From the NCBI GenBank assembly GCA_903925075.1, contig CAIYDQ010000287.1:1-46986 (forward strand): a DNA stretch of 46,986 nt, written 5' to 3'. The notes below the pieces were generated by a model. That model ran no database searches and was not told the DNA's origin. It saw nothing but the letters and a program-made list of their open reading frames with translations. This stretch comes from an uncultured Geobacter sp. (GTDB lineage: Bacteria > Desulfobacterota > Desulfuromonadia > Geobacterales > Geobacteraceae). A program made the position numbers and the translations under genes. This document shows positions 8,244 to 16,848 of this stretch, in pieces (within the stretch, counting starts at the first letter, position 1; every line of letters starts with the position of its first letter).

Positions 8244-8368
8244 ATTGCCGATCCGTTGACTTTCTTTGCGCCCTTTGCGCCTTGCGGTAAAGATAAAGAC
8301 CGATATTTCTCAGATTCCACCGAACAGCGGCAGCTCCCTTAGCGGGAGCAAAACAGAAGGAGAGTTCC

Positions 8369-9562
8369 ATGTTGACGAAAGCGTTCATCCCGTACCGAGG
8401 CTACTACAGCACCCCGTTCGCGCGCTGGCAGGGCACCCTGGCCAACGAGAATTCCATCGCGCTCGGCGCCGCCACCTCCAAGAGGTTTTTCGAGAGCAAA
8501 GGCTGGGACCCGAAGAGCATCGAGTACGTGCTGGTCGGCAGCACCGTCTATCAGAAGCAGTGGTTCTACTCCGGCCCCTGGGCCGCGGCGATGATGGGAG
8601 CGGAAGGCTCGCCCGGCATCCTCTTGAGCCAGGCCTGCTCCACCTCTACCTTCTCCGTCTTCCAGGCTGCCATGGGGATCGAGAACGGGCTGTTCGAAAA
8701 GAGCTGGTGCCTGATGGCCGACCGCATGTCCAACGGCCCCCACGCCGTCTGGCCCAACCCCAACGGACCCGGCGGCCAGCCCATCGCCGAGGACTGGGTG
8801 ATGGACAACTTCGGCAAGGATCCCTGGGCAGGACAGGCCATGATCCAGACCGCGGAAAACGTGGCCAAGGAATACGGCGTCACCCGCGAGGAGTGCGACG
8901 CGGTGACCCTCAGGCGCCAGGAGCAGTACCTGGAGGCGCTGGCCAACGACCGGGAGTTCCAGAAACGCTACATGTTCGCCCCCGAGGTGCAGCTCTCCAA
9001 GAAGAAAAGCATCTTCTTGGAGGCCGACGAAGGGGTCACCATGAGCACGGCCGAAGGGCTCGCCGGGCTCCGGCCCGTGGTGCCCGACGGGGTGCACACC
9101 TTCGGCGCCCAGACCCATCCCGCCGACGGCAACTCCGGCTTGATGGTGACCACCCGCGACCAGGCGCGCGAGCTGAGCGCCGACGCCGGCATCGAGATCC
9201 AGGTCCTCTCCTACGGCTTCGCCCGCGTCAAGAAGGCCTATATGGCGGCGGCGGTCGCCCCTTCGGCGCAAAAGGCGCTGGACGCAGCCGGCATCAAGGC
9301 TTCGGATCTGGGCGCGATCAAGACCCACAACCCTTTCGCCGCCAACGACGTGGTGATGGCCAAGGTCATGGGGCTCGACCTGAACTCCATGAACAACTAC
9401 GGCTGCTCGCTGATCTACGGTCATCCGCAGGCCGCGACCGGCTCGCGCCTGATGATCGAGGGGATCGAGGAACTGGCCATGAAGGGGGGCGGCTACCTGC
9501 TCTTCTCCGGCTGCGCCGCCGGCGACACGGCCGCGTCCATCGTCATCAAGGTCGGCAAATAA
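8369..9562 (+). CDS. Thiolase family protein (aromatic degradation cluster)
   Basis: A 397-residue thiolase that likely cleaves a 3-oxoacyl-CoA, such as 3-oxopimeloyl-CoA, with CoA. All catalytic residues are present: nucleophile Cys90 in SQACSTSTFS, His in IYGHPQAATG and the second Cys in FSGCAAGDTAAS. It departs from the commonest CASG-type thiolases and belongs to a divergent branch seen in bam clusters (a bamN-type assignment is possible but not certain). ATG 8369 follows AGAAGGAG. It sits between the dienoyl-CoA hydratase and an enoyl-CoA hydratase in one direction, probably in one operon. Confidence 0.85.
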   Translation: MLTKAFIPYRGYYSTPFARWQGTLANENSIALGAATSKRFFESKGWDPKSIEYVLVGSTVYQKQWFYSGPWAAAMMGAEGSPGILLSQACSTSTFSVFQAAMGIENGLFEKSWCLMADRMSNGPHAVWPNPNGPGGQPIAEDWVMDNFGKDPWAGQAMIQTAENVAKEYGVTREECDAVTLRRQEQYLEALANDREFQKRYMFAPEVQLSKKKSIFLEADEGVTMSTAEGLAGLRPVVPDGVHTFGAQTHPADGNSGLMVTTRDQARELSADAGIEIQVLSYGFARVKKAYMAAAVAPSAQKALDAAGIKASDLGAIKTHNPFAANDVVMAKVMGLDLNSMNNYGCSLIYGHPQAATGSRLMIEGIEELAMKGGGYLLFSGCAAGDTAASIVIKVGK

Positions 9563-9587
9563 TCCGCCGCAAAGGGAGCGAAAAGCA

Positions 9588-10370
9588 ATGGCCTACCAAT
9601 TTATCAATCTGAAACAGGAAGGGCGCATCCTGACCGTGAGCCTCAACCGCCCCCCCACCAACCCGCTTAGCTCCGCCTTCGGCCGCGAGCTGTTCGAGGC
9701 CTTCAGCGAGGCCGCGCAGATGGACGAGGTCACCGTGGTGATCGTCACCAGCGCCCAGGAAAAAGCCTTCATCGCCGGGGCCGACATCAAGGAGATGGCC
9801 GCCATGAGCCAAGAGGAGTCGGAAGCCTTCTCCAAACTGCTGCAAGACGCCAACAACCTCCTCTCCGGCATGAAGAAGGTGGTGATCGCCGCCATCAACG
9901 GCCACGCGCTCGGGGGAGGGTGCGAGCTGGCCATGGCCTGCGACTACCGTTTCATGGCGGCGGGCAAGGCGCTGATCGGGCTTCCCGAAGCGGGGCTGGG
10001 GATCGTCCCGGGCGCCGGCGGCACCCAGCGCCTGCCGCGTCTGGTGGGCTTGGCCAAGGCCAAGGACATCCTCTTGTGGGGCAAGGTGATGGGCGCGGAG
10101 GAGGCCTTGGCCATCGGCCTCATCGACCGGATCTTCGAGGCGGAAACCTTCATGGACGAGGTGCTGAAGTTTGCCGGGAAGCTCGCCTCGGGCGCGGGCA
10201 AGGCTCTGGGCTACATCAAGGTGGCGGTCAACGAAGGGATCGAGCTGCCGCTGGAAGAGGCGCTGGCGGTGGAGCGCAAATACGGCCTGGAGAACCTGCT
10301 GACCCACGACGCCAAGGAAGGGCTGACCGCCTTCGGCGAGAAGAGAAAGCCGGTCTTTTTGAGCAAGTAA
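9588..10370 (+). CDS. Enoyl-CoA hydratase (crotonase family)
   Basis: A 260-residue soluble crotonase with the full catalytic signature. KAFIAGADIKEMAAM supplies the oxyanion hole. The two catalytic glutamates lie in LGGGCELAMACDYRF and GLPEAGLGIVPGAGGTQRLPRLVG. It likely hydrates crotonyl-CoA or an unsaturated dicarboxyl-CoA in the lower benzoate pathway. It starts 25 bases after the thiolase and precedes the 3-hydroxyacyl-CoA dehydrogenase, so three successive beta-oxidation activities are encoded together. Confidence 0.92.
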   Translation: MAYQFINLKQEGRILTVSLNRPPTNPLSSAFGRELFEAFSEAAQMDEVTVVIVTSAQEKAFIAGADIKEMAAMSQEESEAFSKLLQDANNLLSGMKKVVIAAINGHALGGGCELAMACDYRFMAAGKALIGLPEAGLGIVPGAGGTQRLPRLVGLAKAKDILLWGKVMGAEEALAIGLIDRIFEAETFMDEVLKFAGKLASGAGKALGYIKVAVNEGIELPLEEALAVERKYGLENLLTHDAKEGLTAFGEKRKPVFLSK

Positions 10371-10419
10371 CTCACTGAACCATCAACCGTTTTATTTCAT
10401 GTCATCAAAGGAGAGCAGC

Positions 10420-11292
10420 ATGACCATCGACGATATCAAGGCAGTAGGGGTAGCAGGCGCCGGCAGCATGGGAGCGGGCATCGCCCAGGTCGCAGCGCAG
10501 GCGGGGTTTCAGGTCAAGGTGGTGGACGTAAGCGAAGCGGTTTGGGGCCGGGCGGAGAAAACCATTGCCAAGAGCCTGGAGCGCATGGTCAAGAAAGGGA
10601 CCTTCACCGAGGAGCAGGGCAAGGAGATCCTGGGGAGGATCAGTTTCTCCACCGACGTCGCCAGCCTCGCGGGCGTCCCCTTCATCATCGAGGCGGTCTT
10701 CGAGGACGCCGGGGTCAAGAAGGAGCTGTTCGGCAAACTGGATGCGGTCTGCGGCGACGACGTCATCTACGCCACCAACACCTCCTCGCTGGCCATCACC
10801 GAGATGGCGGCGCTGGTCAAGCGGCCGGCCAAGTTCGTCGGCATGCATTTTTTCAACCCGGTGCCGATGATGAAGCTGGTCGAGGTGATCCCCGCCCTGC
10901 AGACCGAGGCGGCCACCACCGCGCTGGCCCTGGAAATGGCCAAGAAGTTCGGCAAGACCCCCATCACCTGCAAGGACACCCCGGGCTTCGTGGTCAACCG
11001 GCTGTTCGTCCCCTACATCCTGGACGCGGTCCGTCTGCTGGAGGAAGGGGTGGCCTCGGCCGAGGACATCGACACCGCCATGAAGCTTGGCTGCGGCATG
11101 CCGATGGGGCCTTTGGAGTTCCAGGATTTCGCCGGCGCCGATATCGGCTACCATGTCGGCAACATCTTTTACGAGTACATGAAAGAGGCGCGTTTCGCCC
11201 CTCCGGGCCTTTTGCGCAACATGATCAAGGCGGGCTACCTGGGCCGCAAGACGGGCAGGGGGTTCTACGATTATTCCGAGGAAAAGAAGTAG
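10420..11292 (+). CDS. 3-hydroxyacyl-CoA (3-hydroxybutyryl-CoA) dehydrogenase
   Basis: A 290-residue NAD-dependent dehydrogenase. The N-terminal Rossmann motif is GVAGAGSMGAGIAQVAAQAGF, followed by conserved NTSSLAITEMA, GMHFFNPVPMMKLVEVI and KDTPGFVVNRLFVPYI. ATG 10420 is preferred because AAAGGAG at 10408-10413 is well spaced. An upstream ATG at 10399 would add seven residues but has no ribosome site. It could oxidise 3-hydroxybutyryl-CoA or 3-hydroxypimeloyl-CoA. The position after the hydratase supports a role in the lower aromatic pathway. Confidence 0.92.
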   Translation: MTIDDIKAVGVAGAGSMGAGIAQVAAQAGFQVKVVDVSEAVWGRAEKTIAKSLERMVKKGTFTEEQGKEILGRISFSTDVASLAGVPFIIEAVFEDAGVKKELFGKLDAVCGDDVIYATNTSSLAITEMAALVKRPAKFVGMHFFNPVPMMKLVEVIPALQTEAATTALALEMAKKFGKTPITCKDTPGFVVNRLFVPYILDAVRLLEEGVASAEDIDTAMKLGCGMPMGPLEFQDFAGADIGYHVGNIFYEYMKEARFAPPGLLRNMIKAGYLGRKTGRGFYDYSEEKK

Positions 11293-11390
11293 GCGCGGAC
11301 CAACCGGAAAACCGGCGAATCGCTCACCGCGAAGACGCGAAGAGCGCGGAGAGCGCTTAGAGATTCAAAATCAGGTAGTAAGGCAGTCAG

Positions 11391-11499
11391 GTAGGTCGCG
11401 TTGAGGCACGAAACGCGACGTAGCCATGATGGCATCGGCGGCCATGGTGGCATCAGCGCTACGTTGCGTTTCACGATGCACCCGTTCAACGCAACCTAC
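11391..11499. repeat. REP-like palindromic element, copy 1
   Basis: A 109-bp element beginning GTAGGTCGCGTTGAGGCACG and ending CCGTTCAACGCAACCTAC, so the ends are inverted repeats. Three relatives lie at 22232, 41962 and 45564. It fills part of the 620-bp gap between the dehydrogenase genes and could fold into a long hairpin in RNA or single-stranded DNA. No associated transposase is visible. Confidence 0.88.
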
Positions 11500-11537
11500 C
11501 ACTGCAAAAGCGCATTTATTCAGCACCATAAGCATGC

Positions 11538-11608
11538 GTAGGATGCGGTGAACCGCGTGAACCGCATCATTTCCGAACCGATGCGGTTCGTGCCTCACCA
11601 CATCCTAC
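11538..11608. repeat. Second palindromic repeat type (GTAGGATGCGG family)
   Basis: A 71-bp element that starts GTAGGATGCGGTGAACCGC and ends GTGCCTCACCACATCCTAC. Its central arms are GAACCGCATC and GATGCGGTTC. The layout resembles the neighbouring element at 11391 but the sequence differs. It lies only 39 bases away, so the two palindromes form a pair. Confidence 0.8.
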
Positions 11609-11801
11609 GAGCTTAACCAACCGTAGTTTGGGGGGAGGGGGAGCTTTCCCGAGCTTTTCGCCCTCTCCCCAACCCTCTCCCATCGAGGAGGGGCTTTCGA
11701 TCTCCTACCTTCCGTCGCAATCCGGGAAAAAATTCCCACCGTCCCCGAGCAAGGGGTGAAGGTGGCAGACGAAGCTTAACCGTCGACACCGTTTTTAAGC
11801 G

Positions 11802-11817
11802 CGATCAACCGTGATCG
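11802..11817. promoter_or_regulatory. Inverted repeat upstream of acyl-CoA dehydrogenase
   Basis: CGATCA-ACCG-TGATCG is a perfect 6-bp inverted repeat 100 bases before the dehydrogenase start. It could be an operator. No matching copy was noticed elsewhere in the window, and no strong promoter was recognised beside it. Confidence 0.3.
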
Positions 11818-11916
11818 GGGCGGCAGTTCGCCCCCTGATTCGGCTCGCTCGCGACTGCGCAGGACTGCGCCATCAACACGCGCTTATTTCAGCAACTCAC
11901 CTGAGGAGGGAGCAAC

Positions 11917-13671
11917 ATGGCGGAAACACTGGCAAGAGGCGGCGATTTTTTGTTCAACGGTGCGCTCGGCAAGAGGATTTTTTCTCCCGAGGATTTCTCG
12001 GACGAGCAGCGGCAGTTCGCCGACACCACCGAGGAGTTCGTGAAGAAGGAGGTGCTCCCGGACCTTGACCGCATCGAGGCGCAGGACTTCGCCCTGGTGG
12101 TCGAGAAACTGCGGCAGTGCGCCAAGCTCGGCCTGTTCCTGGTGGACGTCCCCGAGGAGTACGGCGGCCTGGAGCTGGACAAGGTCACCAGCATGCTCTT
12201 GGCGGAAAAGATGGCGCCGACCGGCTCCTTTTCCATCACCTACGGCGGCCAGACCGGCATCGGCCTGCTGCCGCTGGTCTATTACGGCACCGCCGAGCAA
12301 AAGGAGCGCTACCTGGACAAGCTCACCACCGGCGAGTGGGTCGGGGCCTACGCCCTGACCGAGCCCGATTGCGGCTCGGACCCGCTGAGCGCCAGGACCA
12401 CGGCGGTGCTTTCCGAGGACGGCAGCCACTACCTCCTGAACGGGGTGAAGCAGTTCATCACCAACGCCGGCTTCGCCGACCTCTTCACCGTCTTCGCCAA
12501 GATCGACGGCAAGCAGTTCTCCGCCTTCCTGATGGAGCGGGGGACCCCGGGACTCTCCATCGGCAACGAGGAGAAGAAGATGGGGCTCAAGGGCTCCTCC
12601 ACCGCCCAGGTGATCATGGAAAACGCCCGGGTGCCGGCGACGAACCTCTTGGGCGAGCCGGGCAAGGGGCACAAGATCGCCTTCAACGCGCTCAACATCG
12701 GCCGGCTGAAGGTGGCCTCCACGGCCGGCGGCATGGCCAAGGGCGCTTTCGCCGAGGCGGCCTCCTACGCCACGCAAAGAAAGCAGTTCGGCCGCCTGAT
12801 CGGCAGCTTCGGCGCCATCCAGGAAAAGCTCGCCGACATGACGGTTGCCGTCTTCGCCTCCGACTCGGTGGTCTACCGGGTGGCGGGGCTCCTGGACGAC
12901 CGCATCGCCACCCTGGACCGCAGCGGGGCCGACTACTACGACCGCTATCAAAAGGCGATCGAGGAATACGCCATCGAGTGCGCCGTCGCCAAGGTCTTTT
13001 GCACGGACGTTCTGGCCGACGTGGTGGACGAGGTGGTGCAGGTGCACGGCGGCTACGGCTACATCTCCGATTACGCCTGCGAGCGCTATTACCGGGACGA
13101 GCGCATCCAGCGCATCTTCGAGGGGACCAACGAGATCAACCGCATCCTGATCCCGACCCTGCTGTTTCGCCGGGCGGAGAGCGGCAGCTTCGACCTGCGC
13201 GGCTCGGTGCGAGCGGTGCAAGGCGCGCTTGCCGGCGGGGCGGCCGGTACTCCCCCGGGCGACGGCGTCTTCGCCCTGGAGGCCTCGGCGGTGCAGAACC
13301 TGAAGCGGCTCTTCCTGGCGGTATTGGGCGCGGCCGAAAAAACGATCGAATCCCAGGAGGTGCTCTTGGCGATCGCCGACCTGGCCATCGGCGTCTTCGC
13401 GCTGGAGAGCGTCGTCTTGAGGGGCGAGCAGGCCTACGCCGCCGCCAGCGACAACAAGAAGCAGCTGCTGAAGGCGGTGGTCAAGGCGGCTGCCTTCGAG
13501 CGCACTTCCCGCTTCCAGGTCGCCGCGACCCGCTGCCTGGCCTATGTCGGCGGCGGCGAAACGCTGCGCGGCGCCGTCTCGACGCTTTGCGCCTGTCCGG
13601 TCGAAGGGCTGCTGGAAGCCAAACAGCTCCTGTCGCAGGCGGCGCAGGCAGCGGGGAAATACCCCTTCTGA
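11917..13671 (+). CDS. Long-form acyl-CoA dehydrogenase
   Basis: A 584-residue FAD-dependent acyl-CoA dehydrogenase, about 200 residues longer than MCAD-type enzymes and similar in layout to VLCAD-like proteins with an extra C-terminal helical domain (about 430-584). Recognisable motifs are YALTEPDCGSDPLSARTTA, the substrate loop region QRKQFGRLIGSFGAIQEKLADM and the catalytic glutamate at about 402 in RIFEGTNEINRI. ATG 11917 follows GAGGAGGG. It could oxidise a straight-chain or dicarboxyl-CoA intermediate such as pimeloyl-, glutaryl- or butyryl-CoA. The exact substrate is not readable. It has its own upstream region, separated from the previous operon by repeats. Confidence 0.9.
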   Translation: MAETLARGGDFLFNGALGKRIFSPEDFSDEQRQFADTTEEFVKKEVLPDLDRIEAQDFALVVEKLRQCAKLGLFLVDVPEEYGGLELDKVTSMLLAEKMAPTGSFSITYGGQTGIGLLPLVYYGTAEQKERYLDKLTTGEWVGAYALTEPDCGSDPLSARTTAVLSEDGSHYLLNGVKQFITNAGFADLFTVFAKIDGKQFSAFLMERGTPGLSIGNEEKKMGLKGSSTAQVIMENARVPATNLLGEPGKGHKIAFNALNIGRLKVASTAGGMAKGAFAEAASYATQRKQFGRLIGSFGAIQEKLADMTVAVFASDSVVYRVAGLLDDRIATLDRSGADYYDRYQKAIEEYAIECAVAKVFCTDVLADVVDEVVQVHGGYGYISDYACERYYRDERIQRIFEGTNEINRILIPTLLFRRAESGSFDLRGSVRAVQGALAGGAAGTPPGDGVFALEASAVQNLKRLFLAVLGAAEKTIESQEVLLAIADLAIGVFALESVVLRGEQAYAAASDNKKQLLKAVVKAAAFERTSRFQVAATRCLAYVGGGETLRGAVSTLCACPVEGLLEAKQLLSQAAQAAGKYPF

Positions 13672-13700
13672 GCCGCGCCGTGCGGGGTGAGGAATTTCTC

Positions 13701-13745
13701 TTGACAGGTAAATCGGTATTATGGTACTGGATTACACCATACAAT
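13701..13745 (+). promoter_or_regulatory. Promoter with shared inverted-repeat operator before SDR/thiolase operon
   Basis: TTGACA (13701) is followed by GTAAATCGGTA (13708-13718), spacer TTATGG and TACTGGATTAC (13725-13735), then TACAAT (13740-13745) as a possible -10. The half-site and spacer match the site at 6271-6316 closely; the right arm is less symmetric. A further perfect short palindrome AACAC-GA-GTGTT lies at 13781-13792 in the leader. Confidence 0.65.
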
Positions 13746-13829
13746 TTTCGATTATGCAGTTCCCGGCGATTTACGGTACCAACACGAGTGTTACCCAACC
13801 CCTAAGCGGAGATAAAAAGGAGGACGTAC

Positions 13830-14573
13830 ATGTTACTTGAAGGCAAAAACGCAATCGTAACCGGCGCAAGTCTTGGAATCGGCAGCGCTATCGCGCTCGA
13901 CCTGGCGGAAAACGGCGCCAACGTGGCGATCAACTACCGCAAGCACGCCGAAGAAGCCAACGCGATCTGCGACCAGATCAGGAAGATGGGGCGCAAGGCG
14001 ATCGCCGTGCGCGCCGACGTGGCGATCTTCGCCGATGCCCAGACCATGGTGGACACGGTGGTGGCCGAGCTTGGCAGCGTCGACATCCTGGTCAACAACG
14101 CCGGCGTGAACCGCGACGCCGTCATCTGGAAGATGACCGAGGAGCAGTGGGACGATGCGCTGGCCATCAACCTGAAAGGGTACTTCAACTACATCCGCGC
14201 AGTCGCGCCGCTGATGAGGGCCCAGAAGGGGGGCAAGATCATCAACGTCACCTCCATCAACGGCATGCGCGGCAAGTTCGGCCAGGCCAACTACGCGGCC
14301 GCCAAGGCCGGCATCATCGGCCTCACCAAGACCGTGGCCCGCGAACTGGCGAGCGCCAACGTCAACTGCAACGCCATCGCCCCGGGCCTGATCGAGACCG
14401 AGATGATGAAGGCCATTCCCGAGGACGTGAAGCAGAAGGCGCTGGCCGACATCGTGCTCGGCCGCATGGGCCAGCCGGAAGAGGTCGCCTGGCTGGTGAC
14501 CTTCCTCGCTTCGGAAAAATCGCGCCACATCACCGGCGAGTGCATCAAGGTCGACGGCGGACAATACATCTAA
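13830..14573 (+). CDS. SDR-family 3-oxoacyl reductase / 3-hydroxyacyl-CoA dehydrogenase (FabG-like)
   Basis: A 247-residue short-chain dehydrogenase. The cofactor motif is VTGASLGIGSAIA (TGxxxGIG), with NNAGV and the catalytic set Ser142, Tyr155 and Lys159 in NYAAAKAG. It resembles FabG, but in an operon with a thiolase inside an aromatic catabolic region. An acyl-CoA-linked role is therefore likely, for example interconversion of 3-hydroxy- and 3-oxoacyl-CoA. ATG 13830 follows AAAAAGGAGG. The promoter shares the operator of the bamQ-type gene, supporting co-regulation. Confidence 0.9.
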   Translation: MLLEGKNAIVTGASLGIGSAIALDLAENGANVAINYRKHAEEANAICDQIRKMGRKAIAVRADVAIFADAQTMVDTVVAELGSVDILVNNAGVNRDAVIWKMTEEQWDDALAINLKGYFNYIRAVAPLMRAQKGGKIINVTSINGMRGKFGQANYAAAKAGIIGLTKTVARELASANVNCNAIAPGLIETEMMKAIPEDVKQKALADIVLGRMGQPEEVAWLVTFLASEKSRHITGECIKVDGGQYI

Positions 14574-14620
14574 ACTGACCCGGAGCGGAGCGATCCGCTG
14601 CCGAGGTTTCGGAGGGTTCC

Positions 14621-15817
14621 ATGCGTGAAGCAGTAATCGTAGATGCGGTAAGAACGCCGGTCGGCAAGTACGGCGGGGCACTGAAAAACGTGCGCCCGGA
14701 CGATCTGGCGGCGATTTGTATCAAAGAATTGGTCAAGCGCAACAACCTCGACGCCTCCCTGGTCGAGGACGTGATCCTTGGCTGCACCAACCAGGCCGGC
14801 GAAGACAACCGCAACGTGGGGCGCATGGCCGCCCTGTTGGCCGGGCTTCCCTACTCGGTAGGCGGCCAGACCATCAACCGTCTCTGCGCCTCGGGCCTGA
14901 ACGCCATCAACTCCGCCGCCCAGGCCATCAAGGCCGGCGAAGGCGACGTCTTCATCGCCGGCGGCACCGAGTCCATGACCCGCGCTCCCTTGGTCATGGC
15001 CAAGGCCGAATCCGCCTTCTCCCGCGACATCAAGATCTTCGACTCCACCATCGGCTGGCGCTTCACCAACCCGAAGATGACCGAGCCGTACGCCAAGGAA
15101 AGCATGGGCGAGACCGCCGAGAACGTGGCGGTGAAGTACAATCTGACCCGCCTGGAGCAGGACGAGTTCGCCCTGGCGACCCAGAAGAAATGGGGCGCGG
15201 CCGACGCGGCCGGCAAGTTCAAGGACGAGATGGTTCCCGTGATCATGCCGCAGAAAAAAGGCGACCCGATCGTGGTCGACCGCGACGAGTTCCCCCGCCC
15301 CGACGTCACCTTGGAGCAGTTGGCCAAGCTGCCGGCGGCCTTCAAGAAGGAAGGGACGGTAACCGCCGGCAACGCCTCGGGCGTCAACGACGGCGCCGCC
15401 GCCGTCTTGCTGATGGAGCTGGAAACCGCCAAGCGTCTGGGCTACAAGCCGCTGGTGCGGGTGGTGGGGAGCGCCGTCGCCGGCCTCGATCCCTCCTACA
15501 TGGGCCTTGGCCCGATCCCGGCCATCAAGAAGGTCCTGGAGCGTACCGGCCTCAAGATCGAGGACATCGACCTGTTCGAGCTGAACGAGGCCTTTGCCGC
15601 CCAGTCCATCCCCTGCATCCGCGAACTGGGCATCGACCCGGCCAAGGTGAACGTCAACGGCGGCTCCATCGCCATCGGCCACCCGCTGGGCTCCACCGGC
15701 GCGCGCATCACCGCTACCCTGGTGCACGAGATGAAGCGCCGCGGTTCGCGCTACGGCCTGGTGTCCCTTTGCATCGGCGTCGGCCAGGGCATCGCCACGG
15801 TGTTCGAAGCGGTCTAA
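14621..15817 (+). CDS. Acetyl-CoA acetyltransferase / 3-oxoacyl-CoA thiolase
   Basis: A 398-residue classical degradative thiolase. Nucleophile Cys89 lies in [12 protein letters not shown], His354 in [16 protein letters not shown] and Cys384 in [14 protein letters not shown]. It starts 47 bases after the SDR gene with GGAGGG as ribosome site. It likely yields acetyl-CoA at the end of the lower pathway. It differs from the divergent thiolase at 8369, so the cluster carries two distinct thiolases, perhaps for a long dicarboxyl substrate and for acetoacetyl-CoA respectively. Confidence 0.93.
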   Translation: MREAVIVDAVRTPVGKYGGALKNVRPDDLAAICIKELVKRNNLDASLVEDVILGCTNQAGEDNRNVGRMAALLAGLPYSVGGQTINRLCASGLNAINSAAQAIKAGEGDVFIAGGTESMTRAPLVMAKAESAFSRDIKIFDSTIGWRFTNPKMTEPYAKESMGETAENVAVKYNLTRLEQDEFALATQKKWGAADAAGKFKDEMVPVIMPQKKGDPIVVDRDEFPRPDVTLEQLAKLPAAFKKEGTVTAGNASGVNDGAAAVLLMELETAKRLGYKPLVRVVGSAVAGLDPSYMGLGPIPAIKKVLERTGLKIEDIDLFELNEAFAAQSIPCIRELGIDPAKVNVNGGSIAIGHPLGSTGARITATLVHEMKRRGSRYGLVSLCIGVGQGIATVFEAV

Positions 15818-15901
15818 GCAGGAAAGCGAAACCCGCGTGATCCGGCGCAGTCGAGCCGGTGCGGGCCGAGCAGGGAGTGCAGCCGCAAAGACAACAAGAT
15901 G

Positions 15902-15938
15902 GCCCTCTCCCGGTTATAGTGGCCGGGAGGGGGCTTTT
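15902..15938 (+). terminator. Intrinsic terminator after thiolase
   Basis: GCCCTCTCCCGG (15902-15913) pairs with CCGGGAGGGGGC (15923-15934) and is followed by TTTT. It closes the SDR/thiolase operon, 85 bases past the stop codon. Confidence 0.8.
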
Positions 15939-15987
15939 GTGCTATGGTGGCGGTTGTTCGCAGCAAAATCGACACATAGGAGAGGCG

Positions 15988-16839
15988 ATGCCGACGGCTC
16001 CACAAGCTGTTTCCCGCAAGCTGAAAATCGATTTTCACGTCCACCTGAGCGTTTACAGCTATCATAAACCGTGGGTGACCGAGTGGATGCGTAAAGCCCA
16101 ACCGGTCGGCTACGACGAGTACATGCAACGCTATTCCGACCCGGAGGCCTTCGAGGAACTGCTCGCCGCCGAGGGCGTGGATTACGCCTGCGTGCTGGCC
16201 GAGATGAGCCACATCACCACCGGGATCTGCACCAACGAGCAGGTCAGCGAGTTCTGCCGGGGCCGCAAGAGGCTGATTCCCTTTTGCGACGTGAGCCCGC
16301 ACCTCAATACCGATCTGGGCCGCGAACTGCGGAAAAAGGTGGAGGACGAGGGCTTTCGCGGCTTGAAGCTCTACCCCACCTACCAGCATTTCTATCTCAA
16401 CGACCCGCGTTTGTACCCGCTCTACCAGGCGGCCCAGGATTTGGGGATCCCCGTGCTGGTGCATACCGGCTCCTCGGTTTTCAAGGGGTCGCGCCTGAAG
16501 TACGGCGACCCGCTGCATCTGGACGACGTCGCGGTCGATTTCCCGGAGCTGAACCTGGTGATGGCGCACTCCGGCCGCGGCTTCTGGTACGACCGCGCCT
16601 TTTTCCTTTCCAAGCTGCACGCCAACGTCTACATGGAACTTTCGGGGCTCCCCCCGGGAAGGCTGATGGGGTATTTCCCGGAGCTGGCCCGCAACACGGA
16701 GAAGACGATTTTCGGCTCCGACTGGCCCGGCATGCCGGCCATCAGGGAGAACATGGAGGCGATCGCCCGCCTGCCGCTGCCGCCGGAAGGGGTGGAGCGG
16801 ATCCTCGGCGGCAACGCCGCCAGGCTGTTGCGTCTCTAG
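15988..16839 (+). CDS. Amidohydrolase family protein (COG2159-type)
   Basis: A 283-residue TIM-barrel amidohydrolase. The metal motif KIDFHVHLSVYSYH is near the N-terminus. HTGSSVFKG, VMAHSGRGFWYD and IFGSDWPGMP match the other metal-ligand segments of the family, which hydrolyses or decarboxylates small cyclic compounds. ATG 15988 follows TAGGAGAG. Longer in-frame starts upstream overlap the terminator and lack a ribosome site. It directly precedes the sensor kinase gene (9 bases), suggesting they are co-transcribed. The substrate is unknown; a ring-derived acid is plausible in this context. Confidence 0.85.
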   Translation: MPTAPQAVSRKLKIDFHVHLSVYSYHKPWVTEWMRKAQPVGYDEYMQRYSDPEAFEELLAAEGVDYACVLAEMSHITTGICTNEQVSEFCRGRKRLIPFCDVSPHLNTDLGRELRKKVEDEGFRGLKLYPTYQHFYLNDPRLYPLYQAAQDLGIPVLVHTGSSVFKGSRLKYGDPLHLDDVAVDFPELNLVMAHSGRGFWYDRAFFLSKLHANVYMELSGLPPGRLMGYFPELARNTEKTIFGSDWPGMPAIRENMEAIARLPLPPEGVERILGGNAARLLRL

Positions 16840-16848
16840 CGGCGCGCG

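Noticed and set aside
12117..13805. 562-codon plus-strand frame overlapping the acyl-CoA dehydrogenase
   Set aside because: It is an Arg/Gly/His-rich frame-shifted shadow. The overlapping dehydrogenase has all family motifs.
15950..15968. Possible sigma-54 promoter before the amidohydrolase (TGGCGG...TTCGCAG)
   Set aside because: The GG to GC spacing is 9, not 10, and the -12 region lacks TTGC.
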